In this document: positions 1 through 6,470 of the stretch, piece after piece | Layout: each line of letters begins with the position of its first letter | How positions within the stretch are numbered: position 1 is the first letter of the stretch | Origin: Gammaproteobacteria bacterium | GTDB taxonomy: Bacteria; Pseudomonadota; Gammaproteobacteria; Chromatiales; Chromatiaceae | Assembly: GCA_015767355.1 (NCBI GenBank) | Contig: JADWMH010000121.1 | Coordinates: 1 to 6,470, forward strand | Direction of reading: 5' to 3' | DNA length: 6,470 nucleotides | Notes under the pieces: generated by a model | Seen by the model: only the letters and a program-made list of their open reading frames with translations | What the model was told of the DNA's origin: nothing | Database searches by the model: none | Made by a program: the position numbers and the translations under genes

Positions 1-433
1 TTACCATGACATTGTTGCCGGATAAGAGCGGGATCAGGATATCGGGGTATGTGTGACCGGAAAATTCCACATAGCGGCACACCAGGTCACGAATCAGGGT
101 TTCGTCCGTCGTCACACTCCCTTCTCGTTCGACGCTGAGATACTCCTTGCCGTTTTCATCGACGATGCGCTGCTCTCCTGATGAAGTGTCGGAGAAGTCG
201 AGCGGCACATCTTTGCCGACCATGCCAAGGAAAGAGATGCGCATTTTCTGACTGAGGCCGAATTTCGCCAGGGTAAGGGCAAACAGCAGATCACCAGGCA
301 CACAAAAGCGTTTGGAGTCCACATCATGCAGGGGGTTGAAATCGCCGGCGACCGACTTGGCGAAATCGCTCGCCTGCTGTGGTGAGATGAATGTTTTACC
401 ATTGACCTCTGAATAGTAGTTGTCTAATCGCAT
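1..433 (-). CDS. DUF3581 family protein, MaoC/hotdog-like N-terminal part (partial)
   Basis: This reads from the ATG at 433-431 leftward for 144 codons and leaves the window without a stop, so only the N-terminal part is present; as I recall, the family is about 230 residues. The motif GDFNPLHDVD (residues 30-39), followed by KRFCVPGDLLFAL (41-53), is the hallmark I associate with DUF3581. It resembles the D-x-N-P-x-H active-site segment of MaoC-type (R)-specific enoyl hydratases (D31, N33, H36). A hotdog fold acting on an acyl thioester is therefore plausible, but no function is established. I see no signal peptide or membrane segment, so it is probably cytoplasmic. The start is supported by an AGGA Shine-Dalgarno (plus-strand 441-444) seven bases upstream and by a promoter candidate just before it. 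It is divergent from zwf. Family assignment is fairly confident; biochemical role is not. Confidence 0.85.
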   Translation of the reverse strand, partial: MRLDNYYSEVNGKTFISPQQASDFAKSVAGDFNPLHDVDSKRFCVPGDLLFALTLAKFGLSQKMRISFLGMVGKDVPLDFSDTSSGEQRIVDENGKEYLSVEREGSVTTDETLIRDLVCRYVEFSGHTYPDILIPLLSGNNVMV

Positions 434-461
434 GTTTGATTCCTAGCACTTTCCACTCTCT

Positions 462-470
462 ATTATATCA
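462..470 (-). promoter_or_regulatory. Extended -10 promoter candidate for the DUF3581 gene
   Basis: On the minus strand this reads TGATATAAT: a perfect TATAAT hexamer (plus-strand 462-467) preceded by the TG of an extended -10. A good -35 hexamer is not visible at 16-18 bases, which is tolerated for extended -10 promoters. The predicted start of transcription near 455 leaves a leader of about 20 bases containing the AGGA ribosome binding site. Confidence 0.55.
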
Positions 471-511
471 GTTGTCCAGGAAAACACTGAATCAATCTAT
501 GGGATGGATAG

Positions 512-520
512 TGATATAGT
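512..520 (+). promoter_or_regulatory. Extended -10 promoter candidate for zwf
   Basis: TGATATAGT matches an extended -10 (TG-N-TATAGT, hexamer 515-520) with one mismatch. No convincing -35 is seen. The transcript would start near 527 and have a leader of roughly 68 bases. That leader contains a direct repeat AATCAT at 540-545 and 550-555 (10-base period) and the 8-base palindrome GAGTACTC at 584-591, which overlaps the weak ribosome binding site. The site lies about 50 bases from the divergent -10, so the two promoters could share control. Confidence 0.4.
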
Positions 521-594
521 TACCGCCCATACGAGCAGCAATCATTCCGAATCATGCTGATGCCTCCATTTTTGAGCAATAGTGAGTACTCTCA

Positions 595-2076
<1,482 letters not shown>

Positions 2077-2082
2077 CTGCAC

Positions 2083-2115
2083 AGTGATGCGAAATCACTA
2101 CCTGCTGTTCGCAGG
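2083..2115 (+). terminator. Two small hairpins after zwf, weak terminator candidate
   Basis: Just after the zwf stop, AGTGAT (2083-2088) pairs with ATCACT (2094-2099) around a 5-base loop. Immediately after, CCTGC (2101-2105) pairs with GCAGG (2111-2115) around another 5-base loop. Only GGTTT follows, not a real T-tract, so intrinsic termination would be weak. The hairpins could instead be a 3' end stabiliser. Confidence 0.25.
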
Positions 2116-2152
2116 GGTTTAAGCGACGCGGCAAACTCCGATAGAGTTGTTC

Positions 2153-2228
2153 TAAATCAATTATATTGCTTCTATAAATATTATTTAAGAGTGAATTATG
2201 GTATAAATGTAATTTATTGACACCATAA
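2153..2228. promoter_or_regulatory. AT-rich operator/promoter region with LysR-type boxes
   Basis: Two perfect TAAAT-N3-ATTTA boxes (2175-2187 and 2204-2216) each fit the LysR-type T-N11-A rule, with centres 29 bases apart. A degenerate third box, TAAATCAATTATA, lies at 2153-2165. The right-hand box sits inside a larger inverted repeat, TTATGGT (2196-2202) and ACCATAA (2222-2228). An extended -10 candidate, TGGTATAAA (2199-2207), overlaps this box, so bound regulator could block its own promoter. A second TATAAA is at 2173-2178. The regulator gene begins only 12 bases downstream, which fits the autoregulation usual for LysR-type genes. The sequence symmetry is seen directly; the binding is inferred. 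Confidence 0.55.
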
Positions 2229-2240
2229 CGGCATTCATCG

Positions 2241-3146
2241 ATGGCTGACCGCAGATTACAGGTATTCCACATGGTCGCCCGCTTGTTGAGTTTTACCAAA
2301 GCGGCTGAAACCCTGCACATGACGCAACCCGCAGTCACCTTTCAGGTACGCCAGTTGGAAGAGTATTTCAACACGCGTCTTTTTGATCGTACACATAACC
2401 GTATCAGTCTTACTGAAGCAGGCACACGCGTCTATGGCTATGCAGACAAAATTTTTGAACTCTACGGACAGATGGAGAATGCTGTACGGGAGATGACAGG
2501 AGAGACCAGCGGTACTCTCACAATTGGCGCCAGCACGACCATCGCGGAATACATGCTGCCGCCGTTGCTTGGTGACTTCAAGGCGGAATACCCGGAGGTC
2601 AATATTCACCTCAAAGTCTCCAACTCAGAGGGAATTGTTCGCATGGTGGAGAACAATATTATTGACCTTGGAGTTATCGAGGCGCCTGTCACCAATAAAA
2701 ACCTGGTGGTCGAAGAGTGCCGCAAGGACCAGCTGGTCGCAATTGCTGCACCAGGCAATCCACTCGCCGAGAAAAAAGTCATCTCCTTCAAGGATCTTTC
2801 AAAATACCCCTTTATCTGCCGTGAAGAGGGTTCCGGAACCCGTGAAGCAGTTATGAGCATGATGGATGATTGTGACTCCTGCATCAACATATCCATGGAA
2901 CTTGGAAGCCCTGAGGCCGTCAAGGGAGCAGTTGAAGCGGACATGGGGGTCTCCGTGGTATCCAGGGCTACGATTCAGAAGGAGCTGCAGTTGGGGACTC
3001 TGGTGTGTGTACCTTTTGACTCTCAGCCGGATCGTCCTTTCTCATTCGTGCACCAAAAGCAGAAGTTTCGTTTGCGTCTGATGGAGACACTGCTGGAGTT
3101 TGCGCGTGATTATTGCGAATCCTCAGGGTCGGAGAAGAGTGCTTGA
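2241..3146 (+). CDS. LysR-type transcriptional regulator, CysL/YeiE-like
   Basis: This is a DNA-binding regulator of 301 residues, the standard LysR length. The N-terminal winged helix-turn-helix spans about residues 4-62, with the recognition region around FTKAAETLHMTQPAVTFQVR (18-37). The LysR signature continues through RLFDR (46-50) and LTEAG (57-61). The periplasmic-binding-protein-like effector domain runs from about 91 to 295. It starts with TLTIGASTTIAEYMLPPLL (92-110) and contains REEGSGTR (194-201), both features I associate with the CysL/YeiE/CbbR-like branch. The ligand cannot be told from sequence. The ATG at 2241 lacks a strong ribosome binding site but gives the canonical N-terminus. 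An array of LysR-type boxes lies directly upstream. The stop codon overlaps the start of the next gene (TGATG), so the two are probably co-translated. Subfamily assignment is moderate; LysR membership is certain. Confidence 0.93.
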   Translation: MADRRLQVFHMVARLLSFTKAAETLHMTQPAVTFQVRQLEEYFNTRLFDRTHNRISLTEAGTRVYGYADKIFELYGQMENAVREMTGETSGTLTIGASTTIAEYMLPPLLGDFKAEYPEVNIHLKVSNSEGIVRMVENNIIDLGVIEAPVTNKNLVVEECRKDQLVAIAAPGNPLAEKKVISFKDLSKYPFICREEGSGTREAVMSMMDDCDSCINISMELGSPEAVKGAVEADMGVSVVSRATIQKELQLGTLVCVPFDSQPDRPFSFVHQKQKFRLRLMETLLEFARDYCESSGSEKSA

Positions 3147-3535
3147 TGTTGCCTTCGATGCCCATGGGCGGGGGAGGAAAAAACAGCAAATTGTCAGCTC
3201 TTTATCAAAGTCTCTGCAGTGAAGACCAGCAGACTCTGATGGCATTTGCTGAATTCCTGAAACAGCGATCCGGCCTGGAAGAAGAGTCTCAGCCCCAGCA
3301 GTTGCAACTACCTGGCAATATGGAGAGACCGCAGAAAGAGAGTGTGGTGGCCGCAATTCGCCGATTATCCAACGGTTATCCAATGCTGGATAAAGAGACG
3401 CTGCTGCATGAGACTTCAGACCTGATGTCTTCCCATGTTTTGAAGGGGAGGGAGGCTACTGAAGTGATTGATGATCTTGAGGAGTTGTTTTCCACGCGTT
3501 ATGATGCCTACCGGAAACAACTTAAACAGGATTAA
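3146..3535 (+). CDS. Conserved hypothetical protein, 129 aa, coupled to the LysR gene
   Basis: I do not recognise a named domain, though similar small proteins with a segment like LSALYQSLCSEDQQTLMAFAEFL occur, as I recall, in other gammaproteobacteria. The ATG at 3146 is preferred over an earlier in-frame ATG at 3113: it overlaps the regulator stop as TGATG and has GGAGAAG (3132-3138) seven bases upstream. The protein has no signal peptide or membrane segment. It looks like two helical parts joined by a Q/P-rich linker: residues about 13-40 (rich in L, A and E), then about 63-129 with YPMLDKETLLHETSDLM and an acidic VIDDLEELF helix. The C-terminus is charged (KQLKQD). The overlap suggests it is made in fixed ratio to the regulator and might act with it, but that is inference. 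Confidence 0.8.
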   Translation: MLPSMPMGGGGKNSKLSALYQSLCSEDQQTLMAFAEFLKQRSGLEEESQPQQLQLPGNMERPQKESVVAAIRRLSNGYPMLDKETLLHETSDLMSSHVLKGREATEVIDDLEELFSTRYDAYRKQLKQD

Positions 3536-3541
3536 TGTCTG

Positions 3542-4597
3542 ATGAATCTCATCGCGGACTGGTTTCGCCGCACATTCTCCGATCCGCGGGTTGTGGCGCT
3601 GATACTGGCGTTGGTTGTCGGGTTTACCGTCATCCTTTTTTTCGGGGATATGCTGGCGCCGGTGCTTGCAAGCCTGGTCATCGCCTATCTGCTTGAAGGC
3701 GTCGTGAGCATTCTTGAGCACTATCACCTGCCGAGGCTGCTGACGGTTGTCGTTGTCTTTTTTGCATTTATGCTGTTCGTCGTATTGATCATCTTTGGTG
3801 TCTTGCCATTGGCGTCCAGTCAATTGACGGAACTGGTTCAGCAGCTTCCCTATATGATCTCAAGCGGACAAAAGAGCCTCATGCGGCTTCCCGAACTCTA
3901 CCCTGATCTTGTCACTGCAGAGCAGATCACAAGACTGATCACAGTGATGAAAAACGAGGTTGCGCTGGCTGGCCAGAAGATCCTCTCCACCTCGGCGGCA
4001 TCCGTCGTCGGGATCATCACACTGCTTGTCTATCTCATCCTTGTGCCGCTGCTGGTGTTCTTTTTTATGAAGGACAAAGAGCTGATTGTGCAGTGGTTTC
4101 TGCGTTTTTTCCCCAAAGATCGTGGAATTGCAGATCAGGTCTGGATCGATGTGGATATGCAGATTGCCAACTATGTGCGCGGAAAATTCTGGGAGGTTCT
4201 GATTGTCGGCTCGGTGGGCTATGTCACCTTTTCCCTGTTCGGTCTGCACTATGCCTTGCTGCTGGGCGTATTGGTCGGCCTCTCTGTCATTATTCCCTAT
4301 ATTGGCGCCGCAGTCGTTACGCTGCCTGTGCTGCTTGTTGCCTGGTTTCAGTGGGGGTGGGGGGGCGCCTTTGGGGGGCTGGCTGCCGCCTATTTTGTTA
4401 TCCAGGCGCTAGACGGCAATGTTCTGGTTCCACTGCTGTTCTCGGAAGTCGTTAATCTGCATCCGGTGGCGATCATCGTCTCGATCCTGGTGTTCGGCGG
4501 ATTATGGGGATTTTGGGGTGTCTTTTTCGCCATACCACTCGGCACCCTGGTCAAGGCCGTATTGACAGCCTGGCCAAGCCAGCAGCTGGAAGCCTGA
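3542..4597 (+). CDS. AI-2E family transporter (PerM / UPF0118) membrane protein
   Basis: This is a 351-residue polytopic inner-membrane protein of the AI-2E exporter/PerM family (Pfam AI-2E_transport). Hydrophobic segments are seen at about residues 16-34, 37-52, 65-90, 151-175, 216-235, 238-260, 262-285 and 308-340. The long soluble stretch at about 91-150 between the third and fourth segments is typical of the family. Family landmarks include FFFMKDKE (173-180), the YVRGKFWE region (211-218), IIPYIGA (250-256) and a C-terminal GFWGVFFAIPL (323-333). Members include TqsA, linked to autoinducer-2 export, and others proposed as Na+/H+ antiporters, so the substrate here is unknown. The start is six bases after the preceding stop, with AGGA (3528-3531) ten bases upstream. 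A second ATG at 3535 is in a different frame. The gene contains an unusually G-rich tract at 4353-4378. Confidence 0.92.
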   Translation: MNLIADWFRRTFSDPRVVALILALVVGFTVILFFGDMLAPVLASLVIAYLLEGVVSILEHYHLPRLLTVVVVFFAFMLFVVLIIFGVLPLASSQLTELVQQLPYMISSGQKSLMRLPELYPDLVTAEQITRLITVMKNEVALAGQKILSTSAASVVGIITLLVYLILVPLLVFFFMKDKELIVQWFLRFFPKDRGIADQVWIDVDMQIANYVRGKFWEVLIVGSVGYVTFSLFGLHYALLLGVLVGLSVIIPYIGAAVVTLPVLLVAWFQWGWGGAFGGLAAAYFVIQALDGNVLVPLLFSEVVNLHPVAIIVSILVFGGLWGFWGVFFAIPLGTLVKAVLTAWPSQQLEA

Positions 4598-4609
4598 TTC
4601 ACGGTTAAA

Positions 4610-5029
4610 ATGATGCAGATAATAGCACCTGCTGAGTCTGAGATTGAGACCCCGGACGATCACTTTATCCTGCGTGAGGATATTGAATATGCAGGTCTCC
4701 ATCTGTTGCTGGATTTATGGGAAGCGAAATATCTTGATGATATAAAGCGCATCGAAAATGCCATGCGTCAGTGTGTAGAAGCTTGCGGAGCAACCCTGCT
4801 GCATATTCATCTGCATCATTTCTCCTCCAGTGGCGGTGTTTCCGGTGTTGCCGTGCTTGCCGAGTCACATATGAGTGTGCATACATGGCCAGAGCGTGAT
4901 TATGCAGCTTTCGATCTCTTCATGTGCGGTGATGCCCAGCCTGAAAATGCCATTCCCGTTCTCAAGCGCGCTTTCTATCCGGGGCGTATGGAGGTGACTG
5001 AGGCATTGCGTGGAAGGGTTTCACGATGA
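4610..5029 (+). CDS. speD: S-adenosylmethionine decarboxylase proenzyme
   Basis: It decarboxylates S-adenosylmethionine to supply the aminopropyl donor for spermidine synthesis. It is made as a proenzyme that self-cleaves to create a pyruvoyl cofactor. The cleavage site is E85-S86 in LAESHMSVHTWPE (83-95), S86 becoming the pyruvoyl group. H91 and C106 (in FMCGD) lie at +5 and +20 from S86, the same spacing as S63, H68 and C83 of the Thermotoga enzyme. The 139 residues fit the small bacterial/archaeal class (about 120-140 aa), not the longer E. coli type. It starts 12 bases after the transporter stop; tandem ATGs at 4610 and 4613 make the exact start ambiguous and no strong ribosome binding site is seen. 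No speE follows directly. Its stop overlaps a downstream ATG (ATGA at 5026-5029). Confidence 0.95.
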   Translation: MMQIIAPAESEIETPDDHFILREDIEYAGLHLLLDLWEAKYLDDIKRIENAMRQCVEACGATLLHIHLHHFSSSGGVSGVAVLAESHMSVHTWPERDYAAFDLFMCGDAQPENAIPVLKRAFYPGRMEVTEALRGRVSR

Positions 5030-5076
5030 GCCGCCATATGGGTTCCTGCTGCCACAACGTGCGCATTATTTCGTGA
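5026..5076 (+). CDS. Possible 16-codon coupling ORF between speD and the glucan gene
   Basis: This short reading frame would encode MSRHMGSCCHNVRIIS. Its ATG overlaps the speD stop as ATGA, and GGAAGGG (5012-5018) lies about seven bases before it, a better ribosome binding site than that of either neighbour. Its TGA (5074-5076) overlaps the GTG start of the downstream gene as GTGA. The arrangement would hand ribosomes from speD to the large membrane protein, whose own start has no visible ribosome binding site. The peptide itself (two adjacent Cys, two His) matches nothing I know. It could also be a chance frame. Confidence 0.35.
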   Translation: MSRHMGSCCHNVRIIS

Positions 5077-6470
5077 ATCGCTCCAGTCTTATCATTACGC
5101 TCCTCATGGGCGGGCTCACGGCCTTGCTGTGGGCGCTGGTCAACCAGCCCGATATCGAGCCGCCCTGGCCCTCTGAAATTGATGGTTTCTGTTTCTCCCC
5201 CGGTCGTGGTGAGCACGGACCCTCAACGAATACCTACCCGAAAATTGAGGAGATCAACGAGGATCTCGCCCTCTTGTCGGGCGATGTTCATGCTATTCGA
5301 ACCTACTCCGTGGCTTCTACCCTGGCGGAGATCCCCAGACTGGCCGGAGTCTATGACCTGAATGTGACTCTCGGGGCCTGGATCAGTGATGACGAAGCAG
5401 CCAACGCCGAGGAGATCGAGAAGCTGCTCCGTATCTATAAAGAGAGTCATCGCGCGGTAGTGCGCGTGATTGTCGGCAATGAGGCGCTGCTGCGTGGTGA
5501 ACGCTCTGTCGAACAGATGATCGCCTATATAAAGCAGGTAAAAAAAGAGGTGTGGGCTCCGGTCAGTCTGGCCGAACCCTGGCATATCTGGCTGGAATAC
5601 CCCGAACTGGCGGCGAATGTCGATTTCATTGCGGTGCATCTGCTGCCGTACTGGGAGGGGATTCCGGTCGACAGCGCCGTCGATTATGTCAACATGCGCT
5701 ATAAAGAGTTGCAAAAGGCTTATCCCACCAGGGAGATTGTGATTGCAGAAGTGGGCTGGCCGAGCAATGGCCGCACCCGGCAGGGCGCCGTGGCCAGCCA
5801 GGCAAATCAGGCAATATTTTTACGCCGCTTCCTCGATGCTGCCGAAAAGGAAGGATATGCCTACTATATTATGGAGGCCTTCGATCAGCTGTGGAAGCGG
5901 GAGCTGGAGGGCGAGGCGGGGACGCATTGGGGAGTCTACAATACTGAGCGGGATCCCAAGTTCGATTTCGTACAACCGGTGGTGATGATCCCCCAATGGC
6001 GGGGACTGTCAGCCATTGCCATCGGCATTGCAATTCTACTGCTCGCCTTGCTGTTCCGCGACAGCAGCGGTTTGAGATCCCGTGGCCGCGGCTTTCTGGC
6101 GCTGATCACTTTTGCCATCACCACTTTTGCAGTGTGGATGGTCTATCAGTTTTTCCAGCAATATATGACGCCCGCGACACTGGCTGTGGGCGTGGTGCTG
6201 TTCCTGTTTGCACTGGGAGTGATTGTGGTGCTGCTGGCCGAGGCGCATGAGTGGGCGGAGGCTCTGTGGCTGGGGGAGTCACGCCGCGAAGCACACACAG
6301 ATGTGGTGACAGATGCGCAGTTGCCGATGGTTTCGGTTCATGTGCCGGCCTATGATGAGCCGCCGCAAATGCTGAAGCAGACGCTGGATGCATTGGCAGT
6401 GCTCGATTACCCGAACTTTGAGGTTCTGGTGATCGACAACAATACTAAAGATCCCGCTGTGTGGCAGCCG
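5073..6470 (+). CDS. NdvB-type GH17-GT2 beta-glucan synthase/transglycosylase (partial)
   Basis: The first 466 codons are present; the gene is cut by the window edge. The order is: a transmembrane anchor (6-23); a glycoside hydrolase family 17 domain (about 37-300); three hydrophobic segments (about 312-328, 341-360, 368-390); and the start of a family 2 glycosyltransferase (from about 418). GH17 catalytic residues are visible: acid/base E137 in VGNEAL and nucleophile E226 in AEVGWPSNG. The GT2 part shows VHVPAYDEPP (422-431) and VIDNNTKDP (453-461), matching Pseudomonas NdvB as I remember it. Four membrane segments place GH17 in the periplasm and GT2 in the cytoplasm, supported by the basic loop RDSSGLRSRGRG (329-340). 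Related GH17 domains act as beta-1,3-glucan transglycosylases, so the likely product is a periplasmic or surface beta-glucan. The start is GTG at 5073; an in-frame GTG at 5010 with GAGG before it would add 21 residues but overlap speD. Rhizobial NdvB is an unrelated larger enzyme. Confidence 0.88.
   Translation, partial: MNRSSLIITLLMGGLTALLWALVNQPDIEPPWPSEIDGFCFSPGRGEHGPSTNTYPKIEEINEDLALLSGDVHAIRTYSVASTLAEIPRLAGVYDLNVTLGAWISDDEAANAEEIEKLLRIYKESHRAVVRVIVGNEALLRGERSVEQMIAYIKQVKKEVWAPVSLAEPWHIWLEYPELAANVDFIAVHLLPYWEGIPVDSAVDYVNMRYKELQKAYPTREIVIAEVGWPSNGRTRQGAVASQANQAIFLRRFLDAAEKEGYAYYIMEAFDQLWKRELEGEAGTHWGVYNTERDPKFDFVQPVVMIPQWRGLSAIAIGIAILLLALLFRDSSGLRSRGRGFLALITFAITTFAVWMVYQFFQQYMTPATLAVGVVLFLFALGVIVVLLAEAHEWAEALWLGESRREAHTDVVTDAQLPMVSVHVPAYDEPPQMLKQTLDALAVLDYPNFEVLVIDNNTKDPAVWQP

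Noticed and set aside
112..402. A 96-aa minus-strand frame at the left edge
   Set aside because: It overlaps, in a different frame, the DUF3581 coding sequence that carries recognisable motifs; the protein is Ser/Arg-rich and without domain features.
2217..2222. Perfect TTGACA -35 hexamer before the LysR gene
   Set aside because: A matching -10 would fall at about 2240-2245, inside the start of the gene, and no TATAAT-like hexamer is there. The hexamer is more likely a coincidence within the inverted repeat.
2241..3146. Naming the regulator CbbR or CysB
   Set aside because: The effector domain fits the broad CysL/YeiE/CbbR-like branch, but no Calvin-cycle or sulfur-assimilation gene is in the window, so a specific name is unsupported.
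3416..3823. A 135-aa minus-strand frame across the junction of the hypothetical and transporter genes
   Set aside because: It is antisense to two well-supported genes with tight coupling, and it is a low-complexity Q/D/K/H-rich product typical of antisense to hydrophobic coding sequence.
4998..5072. N-terminal extension of the GH17-GT2 protein into the speD gene
   Set aside because: The frame is open from 4998 and has a GTG at 5010 with GAGG upstream, but it adds a non-typical segment and overlaps speD. The GTG at 5073 gives the short N-terminus followed at once by the membrane anchor, as I expect for this family. Kept only as an alternative start.
5743..5985. Short plus-strand frames within the GH17 domain
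   Set aside because: They are alternate frames of the GH17 coding region, which retains both catalytic motifs without interruption.

Overview
The window looks like ordinary chromosomal DNA from a gammaproteobacterium. The basis is the DUF3581 protein, a family I know mainly from Gammaproteobacteria, together with a LysR / hypothetical / AI-2E-transporter / speD cluster and an NdvB-type GH17-GT2 glucan enzyme of the kind found in Pseudomonas relatives. Base composition is moderate, neither very AT-rich nor very GC-rich. A free-living or symbiotic sulfur-oxidiser-type lineage is possible, but this is only an impression. I see no rRNA, tRNA, CRISPR array, insertion sequence or phage gene.

Layout: (1) Positions 1-433, minus strand: the N-terminal 144 codons of a DUF3581 hotdog-like protein, running off the left edge. 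(2) Positions 434-594: a divergent intergenic region with an extended -10 promoter candidate on each strand. (3) Positions 595-2076, plus strand: glucose-6-phosphate dehydrogenase (zwf), standing alone without pgl, edd or gnd beside it. (4) Positions 2077-2240: a short gap with two weak hairpins after zwf, then a strongly AT-rich control region. That region holds two perfect TAAAT-N3-ATTTA boxes, a third degenerate one and a larger inverted repeat. (5) Positions 2241-6470, plus strand: a tightly packed run of genes. It comprises a LysR-type regulator, a 129-aa protein of unknown function coupled to it by a TGATG overlap, an AI-2E/PerM-family membrane protein, S-adenosylmethionine decarboxylase (speD), a possible 16-codon ORF bridging the next junction, and the first 466 codons of a GH17-GT2 beta-glucan enzyme cut by the right edge.

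How the genes may work together: zwf makes NADPH for biosynthesis. speD makes decarboxylated AdoMet for spermidine synthesis. The last protein is predicted to polymerise glucan with a cytoplasmic GT2 domain and to remodel it with a periplasmic GH17 domain. The genes from the LysR regulator onward are separated by 43 bases or less, so they could be one transcript read from the AT-rich control region. That would place a membrane transporter, polyamine synthesis and a surface or periplasmic glucan under one regulator, but this is inferred from spacing only.

The most unusual signals are the arrayed LysR-type boxes before the regulator and the micro-ORF whose start overlaps the speD stop and whose stop overlaps the GTG start of the glucan enzyme. 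I find no convincing evidence of a wholly new multi-gene system.
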